From Ophiostoma sp. CBS 140.51 (Eukaryota; Ascomycota; Sordariomycetes; Ophiostomatales; Ophiostomataceae): a DNA stretch of 10,804 bases. Numbering within the stretch: the stretch's first letter is position 1; the number at the start of each line of letters is the position of its first letter. The DNA is taken from NCBI GenBank assembly GCA_029298735.1, contig JANSLP010000576.1, forward strand, positions 1-10,804, in the 5' to 3' direction. Shown in pieces: positions 1 to 7,620 of this stretch. Position numbers and translations under genes: made by a program. The notes under the pieces are model-generated. The model was given only the letters and a program-made list of their open reading frames with translations, searched no databases and had not been told where the DNA came from.

Positions 1-72
1 TGTTTTATTTTCTTTCTTTCGTTCTTTCTTTCTTTCTCTCCTTCTTTTTCTGTTTCTTTCTATCCTTTTTTC
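1..72 (+). promoter_or_regulatory. Pyrimidine-rich (CT) promoter/leader tract upstream of the zinc-finger gene
   Basis: Almost every base is T or C, with repeated TTTC/TTCT units. It ends 20 bases before the chosen start codon of the downstream gene. CT-rich tracts on the coding strand just before the transcription start are a known feature of filamentous-fungal core promoters, so that is the likely role. The tract may also lie partly in the 5' untranslated region. No TATA box is visible in the few bases available, and the true promoter probably extends left of the window. The reading frame of the gene stays open to the window edge only because the tract contains no purines to form stops. Confidence 0.5.
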
Positions 73-90
73 ATGCTTCTGTGTTGGTGA
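73..90 (+). promoter_or_regulatory. Five-codon upstream ORF (MLLCW) before the main start
   Basis: An ATG at 73 opens a five-codon frame ending in TGA at 88-90. Only two bases separate that stop from the main ATG at 93. The context is poor (T at -3, C at +4), while the main ATG has A at -3 and G at +4, so most ribosomes would be expected to scan past it. It matters only if transcription starts upstream of 73, which the sequence does not show. Such minimal upstream ORFs commonly lower translation of fungal regulatory genes; that role here is inference. Confidence 0.35.
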
Positions 91-92
91 CG

Positions 93-2123
93 ATGGATCC
101 ATCTTCATCTTCCATTATCCCGCCACGAAGGAACACCCGCTCACCCAATATAGAATCTAGAACTACCGCCAACAGCAACAGCAACGGCAACAGCAACAAC
201 AGCATCCCGTATTCCGCATTCGCCAGTACCGGATTCTACCCGCTCCGTTCTTCTTTGTCTGCTTCGCATCGTCTCGGCCGTCCGCCTCTCCCGCCAGCAC
301 CGCCTACCCAGCTTCCTCTTCCCACCGTGCTCGTCTCGCCCCCACCGGCACCCACGCCTTTGCAACTACCACCTTCTTCGTCGTCGGATGCTGCAACTAT
401 GAGGTAAGGCCTGCCACCGCCACTGACACTGCCCGTTTTGATTTTCTGCATTTCTTGCTTTGCTGCGTTTTGTTTCCTGCCTGACTTGCTTTGCCTATTT
501 TTACTGTTGGTGTTTTATGCGCGTGCTTGCGTGTCTGCGTGTCTGCGTGTCTGCGTGTCTGGAGAGGGAAAAGACCCCTCCCCTCTCCTCATTCCCACCA
601 TTCTTTCTTGTTATCTCACACAATTTTTTCTTGCGTACAGCGCTGTCGCTGCTCTCCAATTCGATCCTGTGTTCGGCATGGGTAGTAGAACATCCTATTC
701 TTCCTGGCCAGGTACGACCCATTCCAAATTCCGTCGAGAACAGGAGAAAGGGGACGAAACCGAAGAGAACCCAGAAGAGGAAAAGCCAAACCGAAGAAGA
801 AGAGAAAAAGGCGTTGGGCGTTCTGTGTTTTTCTTCTCTCTCCCCTGAGAGAACAAAAATGACAGGAGCAGCAAGAAGACTAACTCTCCCTCCGCTTGTG
901 TAGTTATTGATCCAAACAACCATCACGGTCTCTTGGGTCACGATCTCGCTCTTTCCTCCTACGCTTCAGACACCAGCTTGTCACCACCAACGGCCTCGCG
1001 CTCCATCACTGCCAGCCCGCCTCACCACAGCATCATCCTCAGCGCCCAGCAACGCGAGCTCAAGCGCCAGCGTGAACAGGTCCGCCGTGAAACTAAAGTC
1101 GCCTCCCGCAGACAAGCCTCTGCCAGCACACCCGGCTCTTCGCCCTCGCAAAGTCACTCGGCCGTGCCCACTTCTGCTCCCGGCTCCATTTCTGGCTCCA
1201 TTGCAGGCTCGCCTTCGTCTTTTCTCCAGTCACCACCTACTCCCGCCAGCATGGCTGATTTGGGCGCATCTTCTGCCACTGGCGGTCTGCCCGGCATCTA
1301 CGGCACCACCAGCAGCGCCCCCTCGCAAATGCCCCTTCTCTCGGAACCAGCCACCACTTCTGCCAGTCTCGGCTCGCCCTCGTACCTTGCCACGGGCGGC
1401 AGCTACTCTTCACCAATGCACGACCACCAGCAGTCGGGCGTCTTCTCTACTTCCTACCAGAGCCAGGGCTACATGCCAGAATACACCACGGCTTCATTCC
1501 CCGCCTCTGCCCCGACCACACTGCACTCACAATACCCGTAAGTCTGCCGGGAAGAGCTCTTTTGAAAACGAAAAGAATTTTTACTAACACAAAATAGACG
1601 AGGAATGCATGACCAGCAGAACCTCATGTACCACATGCCGCCGCCTTCGTCTTCATCCATGATGAGCCCCAACCACATTTCGCACCACCACCAGCAGACA
1701 GGACACCAGCTGCCCCTGCCCCAGCAGCTCACCCACCACCAGCAGCCCCAGCACCGCTCGCCGCACCACGGTGGTCCCCACGCCCACCAGACGACACCAC
1801 CTCTGCCACCGCACGCTCACGCTCACAACGGCGCCGCCGGTCACCACCACCCTTACGAGGGCGGTATTGTTGGCAGCGCTGTTGGCAGTGCCGGGCCCGC
1901 TGGTGTTCGTGTTGTCCAGAGCCGCCCCAAGCCGCAATGTTGGGAGCACGGCTGCAATGGCCGCCAGTTCTCGACCTTCAGCAATCTTCTGCGGCACCAG
2001 CGCGAGAAATCGGGGCAGGCCGCCAAGGCCGTGTGCCCCAACTGCGGCGCCGAGTTTACACGGACAACAGCACGCAACGGCCACCTGCAGCACGACAAGT
2101 GTAAGCAGCGGCGGAGTGGTTGA
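93..2123 (+). CDS. C-terminal zinc-finger transcription factor, 513 aa, four exons (join 93-403, 641-711, 904-1537, 1598-2123)
   Basis: This is probably a nuclear DNA-binding regulator. The exons total 1542 nt, all junction phases agree, and the stop is TGA at 2121-2123. The ATG at 93 is the first in-frame ATG and has good context. Residues 27-37 are an Asn/Ser run, about 66-98 are Pro-rich, 176-197 form a short Arg/Lys/Gln-rich basic helix-like segment that could be a nuclear localisation signal, and 365-423 are His/Gln/Pro-rich. The zinc-finger module covers 453-507. Its first unit is C453-x4-C458-x4-F463-x5-L469-x2-H472, with no His or Cys 3-5 residues later. Its second is C485-x2-C488-x3-F492-x8-H501, with H504 or C507 as fourth ligand. 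Only six residues follow C507. The rest looks disordered, as is usual for fungal transcription factors. I recall similar C-terminal modules in ascomycete C2H2 proteins but cannot name a characterised orthologue, so the targets are unknown. There is no signal peptide or membrane segment. Confidence 0.9.
171..203 (+). repeat. In-frame AAC-AGC hexanucleotide repeat in exon 1
   Basis: Codons alternate AAC and AGC/GGC, ending AAC-AAC-AGC, and encode the Asn/Ser-rich residues 27-37. The unit is six bases, so changes in copy number would keep the reading frame. It is imperfect, with one GGC interruption. Such codon repeats are common in disordered parts of fungal regulators and tend to vary in length between strains; variation here is inference. 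Confidence 0.7.
404..640 (+). other. Intron 1 of the zinc-finger gene (237 nt)
   Basis: The donor is GAG|GTAAGG after 403 and the acceptor is GCGTACAG ending at 640, preceded by a T-rich tract and a CTCAC that could serve as branch site. It splits the codon for residue 104 after its second base, and the phase matches exon 2. An in-frame TAA lies inside the donor (405-407), so retention would end the protein after residue 104. At 237 nt it is longer than a typical 50-100 nt fungal intron. The acceptor is supported by phase and by the plausible exon it opens, but not by transcript data. Confidence 0.78.
521..560. repeat. 8-bp tandem repeat (GCGTGTCT) inside intron 1
   Basis: Four perfect copies of GCGTGTCT run from 529 to 560, preceded by one degenerate copy (GCGTGCTT) at 521-528. 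The array lies wholly within intron 1, so length changes would not touch the reading frame. It is a simple minisatellite, probably polymorphic. I see no established function. Confidence 0.9.
712..903 (+). other. Intron 2 of the zinc-finger gene (192 nt)
   Basis: The donor is CCAG|GTACGA after 711, and the acceptor TGTGTAG ends at 903. A strong branch point (GACTAAC, 878-884) lies about 20 nt before the acceptor with a pyrimidine-rich stretch between. It falls after the first base of codon 128 and the phase matches exon 3. The length is a multiple of three, but an in-frame TGA at 846-848 means retention would replace everything after exon 2 with a highly charged tail of about 45 residues. The intron interior is purine-rich (about 730-815). 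Confidence 0.85.
1538..1597 (+). other. Intron 3 of the zinc-finger gene (60 nt)
   Basis: This is a textbook fungal intron. The donor is GTAAGT, the branch point TACTAAC lies at 1582-1588, and the acceptor AAATAG ends at 1597. It splits the codon for Pro339 after its second base and joins the Ser/Gly/Thr-rich exon 3 to the His/Gln-rich and zinc-finger exon 4 in frame. An in-frame TAA (1539-1541) at the donor would truncate the protein before the zinc fingers if the intron were retained. Confidence 0.95.
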
Positions 2124-3540
2124 GTACACCCACAACGAGTGTGCTTTGGTTACGATGAACGACAACATAAACGTTTAAATATCTACAAAAAAATGGCCAT
2201 CTCATTTTTGGAGGATAACTTAAAATTCTGTCTTTTTTCTGGTTCTTTGTCTATTTTTGGTTTTGCTATATATCTCTTCTTCTTTTTGTTTTCTACTTGG
2301 GAGGGGCAACAACATACACATCTTTCTTGCATTGGGCTTATTCTCTCTTCTTTTTCTTCTTTTCTTTCTTCTATTTCTCCTTACAGGACTTGGCAACGGG
2401 GTTTACTTTGATTTTTCTTCCATTTTCTTTTACTATCTTCCCAAACCGGGGGACAGGGGCGGGCGGCAAAAGGAACAAACACATGTTCGGTCTGTTTTTT
2501 TACTTCTCATCTTATTTCCGTTTATATATTTTTCGTCTGAAATAGAGAAGATGAAGTCTTACGATTTACACGTTCACATTGCTTTCCACTTGCTACTGCT
2601 TTATTGCCGCTTTGACGATTTTCTAGCACGTATTTCATACTCAGCATATTTGATATTTACCTAGCTTTAGTTAGCTTTGCATTTACGAGAAAGAGACGAA
2701 ATACGAAACGTGCTGTACGAGTACGAGATAGGCCCCTCCTCTTTTTTGTGCATTGCGTCCTAGGTTTGGAAAGATTCTAGCGTGCTTCTTTTTTGATTGC
2801 CTTCACCTTCACTTGTTGCTGCTTGGGCCATGCTCGTATCTGCTTGGGGCCTCATAGGATAAGTTGGACGAAGCGTCACTACAGATTAGAAAGCAGGCGT
2901 GCAAAAGCCAGGATTGGTAATAATTAAGACAGTCTACTATTTGCAAGGAAGTCAGTGTACACACTGGCCAGCATAGAATGGACAAATTATATGGTGAAAG
3001 TGGCGAGTTTCTGTATCATGTGTCCTTGCCTTTCATGTCCCCTCCATCTCCCATATTCACTCCTCTGACCCTTGGCCATTTGACCATTATGCTACGATAG
3101 TGTGGAGAGACTGATGTGGCCCATGCTTTCTCTATCCAGGTGGAAAACAACTTCCTTCGCTGCCCAAAAACAAGAAGACGAAATCTCGAATGGAAAATCA
3201 CCGAGATACGCTTATTTACGACTTACCACTCTCGACATCGAGGCTTCTTTGTTTTTCTACATTGAGTTGTTGAAGATTTTGAAAGCCCTGCTTTCGGCCG
3301 CTACAGCATTCAAAGACGAGGATGGGATTCATTTCCGTTTCTTTGACTGTTGTATCACGATTTATTTATATCTTTTATCCTTATTTCCATTGTTTGCTCG
3401 CCTTGTATCCAGGTACCGGGGTTTGCTTTTTTGTTCGCCATATCCTTTTCCTTTGTATTTTGATAAGCATCAGGCGTACGTAAGTATGTTGTAAACACGG
3501 GCCTCCTCTTCCTTTGTTTTCCAGGCTTTTATCTCTTTAT
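2124..3540. other. Non-coding 3' flank of the zinc-finger gene, T-rich in its first part
   Basis: I find no gene here. From about 2190 to 2540 the + strand is strongly T/C-rich and holds a TATATA run (about 2268-2274), which would suit a 3' untranslated and polyadenylation region of the upstream gene. The transcript end cannot be fixed. Open frames in the block encode only Phe/Leu/Ser-rich low-complexity peptides typical of T-rich noise, or lack codon bias, initiators with good context, and recognisable motifs. From about 2660 to 3540 the base composition is unremarkable. Confidence 0.6.
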
Positions 3541-4140
3541 CACCACTACCGAAGATGCAGGGCCCCAAGGGGGACAAAATGAAGTTCTGAGTCGAGGAAA
3601 TAAACCGGAACGAAAGAAGTCAATAGAGAGCGGACAACGGAACACCGCATGCCGAGAGTTTTCTTTTATGAGTCGACAAGGGAATAAAAGTCAAGATGAA
3701 AGAGAGACAGTGGCAGTGACAATGGCAGTAGCGTTGCAACAGTAAAAAATGAGATACATCGGGCGCTAAAAGAAGAGAATTAAAACAATAAAATATCCAG
3801 AAATATAGGCATCAACAGACAGACATGGCAGTCAGGACGGAAGGTATGAGTGTGATGCCCAGAGGTGTCATTGACGAAAGACAAGACCAGTGAAGAAAAA
3901 CACTGAAGAAAAACACTGAAGAAAAACACTGAAGAAAAACACTCAAGAAAGAGACTGAAAGTCCGAAAAAGAAGAAAGACCAGGGCCGGGACAGGGGGTG
4001 AGAAAAAAAGCCACGATGTAGACAGGGGTGTCACGGGAAGTGTAAAAAGTCAAAACGTGAAGACCGTGTCTGTGAAGAAAAGGAGGAAAGACTTGCAAAA
4101 AGAGGCAAGGAAGGCGGAACAAAGGTTAAGAGAGCCGACA
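3541..4140. other. Purine-rich (+ strand) non-coding block
   Basis: About 600 bp in which A and G clearly predominate on the + strand, so the - strand is pyrimidine-rich. It contains the 13-bp tandem array listed separately, and AATAAA-like words near 3598, 3685 and 3790. No open frame has coding character. A CT-rich - strand is what one expects just upstream of a fungal transcription start, so leftward transcription toward the zinc-finger gene is possible, but no leftward gene is visible. Function unknown. Confidence 0.5.
3888..3952. repeat. 13-bp tandem repeat, consensus CACTGAAGAAAAA, about five copies
   Basis: Three perfect copies run from 3901 to 3939. A one-mismatch copy precedes them (3888-3900) and a two-mismatch copy follows (3940-3952), after which the pattern decays into GACTGAAAG. 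A 13-base unit is not a multiple of three, so it is not a protein repeat. It sits in a purine-rich block and most likely arose by replication slippage. Confidence 0.92.
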
Positions 4141-7100
4141 GATTCTCTGGTCTTTTGTTCTATTGACAGGGGCGACATGATATTGTCCTGTTTTTCTTCT
4201 CCCTTTTTTGTTATTCTGTTCACCGTCATCGATCTCTGTCGGCCAAGACCCTGGTCTCCAAGAACAATGCAAACGGTCTTTGTTTTTCTGACCTTGATCC
4301 CTGAAGGAAAAGGTCGCGGAAGGCCGGGGCCAGTAAAGACGTAACAGGAAGTGCCTTTGATTATCACTGTCAAAAGGAAGTGTGTGAGGACGTCAAGACG
4401 TGAGGACATCATGAATGTCGAATGTTTGTGGAAAGTGTGAGAATGCTGCGAACAGACAGGGCTGATACACTGTAACATGAAACAAAACAGAAAAGAGAGG
4501 GGCGACAACAACAGACAGCAGACAACGGCAACAGACGAACAAGAAAGTTCTCACACTTCTTTTTTGCCCTTCCCACACGCCTGGAGCCTGGGGCTTGGAG
4601 CCGTATTGCGGGCGGCAAAGAAAAAAACTGGGTTGACTGAACTCGCCTGGCTTTTTTCTGGGACTGGTCAATGAGATAATGTCGTGTTGATGCAACGCTG
4701 GGGAAAATGGTACGGGATAGGGGGAGGGGCTGTGGCCCTACGGGGTGTGATGAGATGGGGAGAGGCAGTGAGAGTTTCTGAGAGTCAAAGAAGGAAAGCG
4801 CGTCAAAAGAGGGCGGAAGAACTATTCCTACGTCGCATTGTAAGAAACGATATCCGCGTGTCTTAATCTTGTCTTTCTGTTTTGGTAATGTGCAAAGAAG
4901 TTGAACCTGTCTCATCCGTTCCTTAACGACATGATGTCCCCCAAGATGGGTTGATTGGTTTCCGTATTCATCGTAAAGTGTATGGGGAAGGTTCTCCTAT
5001 TTTCACTGTTACCATCATTGTCACTGCGCCTGTTATGAGTTTCCTTGGCTTTTCATCTCGTCCCATGCCCAAACATTGCACATCACTGGATCACTGCTAC
5101 GCTGCAGACGCTGCAGACGATGCAGCGCCCTTGGAAGATGAACGTGAAGGAATAATAAGAGCAGAGCCCCTTTTCGTCTCCCGTCTGCTGGGAACCAGAA
5201 CCGGACTCAAAACGCTCAGATCGACGTGGATGCACAGAGCGACGGCGGTCCAGCGCCATGTTCCGCGTTTGCTGGCCTGGATCTCATCTGGTGACCATTG
5301 ATATTCTTCCTTGCTGCATTTGCTTTCTTCATCATTCACGATGCATCACCCCTTACAGGTTCTCAAACGACTACGAGTCTTGTCATCCCCGCCTTTTGTC
5401 TTACACATACATATCCATCCGGCGTTCTCTCTCACATCTGTTGGCCGACTGTCTCTTCGGGTTCGTCCTGTGTTCTTTCGGAACCGAACGATCTCTGTCA
5501 AATCCCCGGACGATGGCACTGAGAAGGAAGATAAGGAATGGGAAGGTAAGGGGTGTAACAATGGACGATGCGTTTCGATGACTTGTCTTGCAGAACCTGG
5601 AACAAGTAAAGGAAAGCAGGGGCAGCACGGACAGGACAAGGAGAGAGAGCACTGAAAGAACGCTCAAAGAACCGAAAGAACTGAAAGAAAGGCCGACAGA
5701 CACAAAATGGAGGGGGAACAACCCCCGGCAAAGACAAGGGTTTACGGTGATAAAACACCGTTTCTGCCTTACAAGATGCACGCCAGAAGCCAGAACCTGG
5801 TCATGACTTGGGGGCTCAAAGCCTCAAAGAAGACCACAAAAACACACAAAAACAAGCCCCCCCTGCTTATATTGATCACGTTTCTGCCAGGGTATCGGGG
5901 TTTTGTTGTCTCGATATTTGGCTGGCCAGATGAAATTCAAACGGTCTCTATGGCGCATGATTGGCGCCGTTTAATTTTTGATTTGCCGCGGGATCTCACG
6001 TTGTTCTTCTCATGCTTCCTTCTTTCTGCCTGTGCTTGTTCTTGCATTCTTTCTTCTTCTTGGTGGACTTTGTGAGCTCGCGGTGTGTTACAGGATAAAT
6101 GGGATTGCAGGGCTGCTTGGCAGTTTTGTGTTTTGAATTTTGAGCCGTTGACGAACGCCACATCACGCACTGGTCCGCCTCGAACATCTCATCTGACATC
6201 GGGCTGTTTTTCGTATCATATCGCGGGGGCTTACGAGATACTTGTGAAAGTAAAGTAAAGTGGTTCATGTCCCATTTTGGGGCGTCAAAGTGTCAGTGTT
6301 TACGGAGAATATTCACATTGGTAACAATCTTGTCATTCGGAGTGAAACCTCAAGTTTGTTGTTTTGTGGTGCCAGTGGTGAAAAGCCGGTGAAGAGTTGA
6401 GTGTAAAAAAGAGGGCTGAGAAATACTGTTGGTTGGCTTTGCGAAGAATGGCCGTTGAAGATTGTGCAACTTTGAAATGCAAGCCGAACGCCACGCCCCA
6501 TTTTGCTGTGGGAGGTGTGTGTTTGTGCGAGTTGAGAGTGGTTTTGTCCTCGTGGTTTAATTCCCTTCTCTCCGTAGCTTTCTTTTTTCACTCTCCATTT
6601 GACAGGAACAACGCTGCTCGGGATGTTTTTTTATTCCCCTTGGAGGGTATTTTTCTGTATCAAAATGGTGCAAATAGGGGCGCCACTACACACATGGCGG
6701 CGATGTAACGCCAACTGGCGCCTGCGGAAAGAAAAATAAAGAGATGAAATTGCACTGTAAAAATAAAGAGTACATGTAAAAAGCGGCAACGTCAATAGTC
6801 ATACCAAAAATCTCCGCTGTCTGGGCCGTAGGCATGGGCCGTTTTCCGCTCGCTTGTTTTGGCTTGCTGTGCGCCTGCCTGCGCCTGTTTCTGTTCTTCT
6901 CCTTCTTTTACCTGGCCCGTGCATATATAATCTGTTGTTCTTTCAAGCAGTCTCTCATCACCGAAAATAACAGCAGAGATGACGAGTCGTTTTTGAAGCC
7001 ACGCCCCCCAAGAAGACGCTAGACTGGGGAAACACAGGTGGGCCTGGACAGGGCACCCTGTCTCTTTGGTCCGGTTTCTTGCCTTTTCCTGCTTTTCCTG

Positions 7101-7185
7101 CCCGTCTTCAAAGCAAAGACCAAGCTCGAGAACATGCAAAATCACACCACTTTTTTGTTTTTCTCAGCACGGTTGGACAAGGATC
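4141..7185. other. Long stretch without a supportable gene
   Basis: About 3 kb of mixed composition. Open frames on both strands are short, overlap each other in several frames and lack the C/G-ending codon bias of the zinc-finger gene. The subregion 5035-5700 is the most gene-like, with an intron-shaped segment at 5546-5593 and an acceptor-like CTTACAG ending at 5358, but the predicted peptides show no motif. Minor repeats include a 12-bp direct repeat 16 bp apart (4384-4395 and 4400-4411), a GCTGCAGAC doublet near 5101, and four degenerate GAAAGAA units at 5652-5690. I see no tRNA, rRNA or transposon protein. Confidence 0.5.
6732..6770. repeat. 12-bp direct repeat AAAAATAAAGAG, two copies each carrying AATAAA
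   Basis: Perfect copies lie at 6732-6743 and 6759-6770, start to start 27 bp. Both include AATAAA, so the pair could be tandem polyadenylation signals for a rightward transcript ending just after 6770, or simply A-rich sequence. No coding gene is visible immediately upstream. Confidence 0.6.
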
Positions 7186-7620
7186 GGGTCAAGAGACAGA
7201 GACAGGCAGAAAAAAGTTACAGGTTGAGATTGTGGTGCTGAGTCGGAAACGAAGGGCTGATGCAACGGTCTGGAGAGAGAGGGGACGCGGACGAGGGACT
7301 TTACGTTGAAGAGGTTGGACTCGAACCTGTGAAGGAGGTGGTGTAAGGCTATCAAAGTGAAAAATGCAGGCAAGCAAGTCAGCAAGCAAGCAAAAGTCAC
7401 GAAGGAAGATACCCGACAGGATGCGGGACGAGACGAAAGGAGGATGGATTTGATGGAGGGGAGGGGATGAGGGACAAGGAAACAAGAAACAAATTGAGGG
7501 GATAATGAGGGGAGGAGAAAAACATATCAAGAAAAAGAAGAAAAAGGAAAGAGGCCTGGCAGGAAAACGAAAGAGAACCAAGACAAAATCGAATGGTGAA
7601 ACGAGCTTGCGAGCTGCGTG
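7186..7620. other. Second purine-rich (+ strand) block, CT-rich on the - strand
   Basis: A and G predominate strongly, most densely from about 7425 to 7580. The - strand therefore reads as a long CT-rich tract of the kind found in fungal promoter and leader regions of leftward genes. It holds four AGGGG pentamers in 56 bp (7457-7512), an AAGCAAG-type microrepeat near 7371-7391 and a B-box-like 11-mer at 7317-7327. The long open frame on the - strand is Phe/Leu/Ser/Pro low-complexity and is a by-product of the composition. No gene is supported. Confidence 0.45.

Noticed and set aside
141..451. Minus-strand frames opposite exon 1, one with a Val/Ala alternation
   Set aside because: They are antisense shadows of the Asn/Ser and Pro-rich coding sequence and have no independent support.
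866..903. Alternative acceptor after 865 joining exon 1 directly to exon 3 (skipping exon 2)
   Set aside because: The phase fits, but there is no good branch point before 865, the intron would be 462 nt, and the 71-nt exon with GACTAAC plus TGTGTAG gives a better-supported model.
907..1587. 226-residue + strand frame overlapping exon 3
   Set aside because: It is an out-of-frame reading of the Ser/Pro/Thr-rich exon. The other frame continues consistently through two well-supported splice junctions into the zinc-finger exon.
3102..3494. 130-residue + strand frame
   Set aside because: It starts at GTG rather than ATG in good context, has no motif or codon bias, and its second half is Tyr/Phe/Leu-rich like the surrounding T-rich DNA.
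5097..5339. 80-residue minus-strand frame rich in Ser, Lys and Ala
   Set aside because: Another frame on the + strand is equally open here. Neither has motifs, and the Ala/Ser run comes from the GCTGCAGAC duplication.
7240..7420. tRNA gene on the minus strand suggested by GGTTCGAGTCC
   Set aside because: The T-stem around the loop can pair only its two inner bases, and no A-box, anticodon arm or acceptor stem could be placed.
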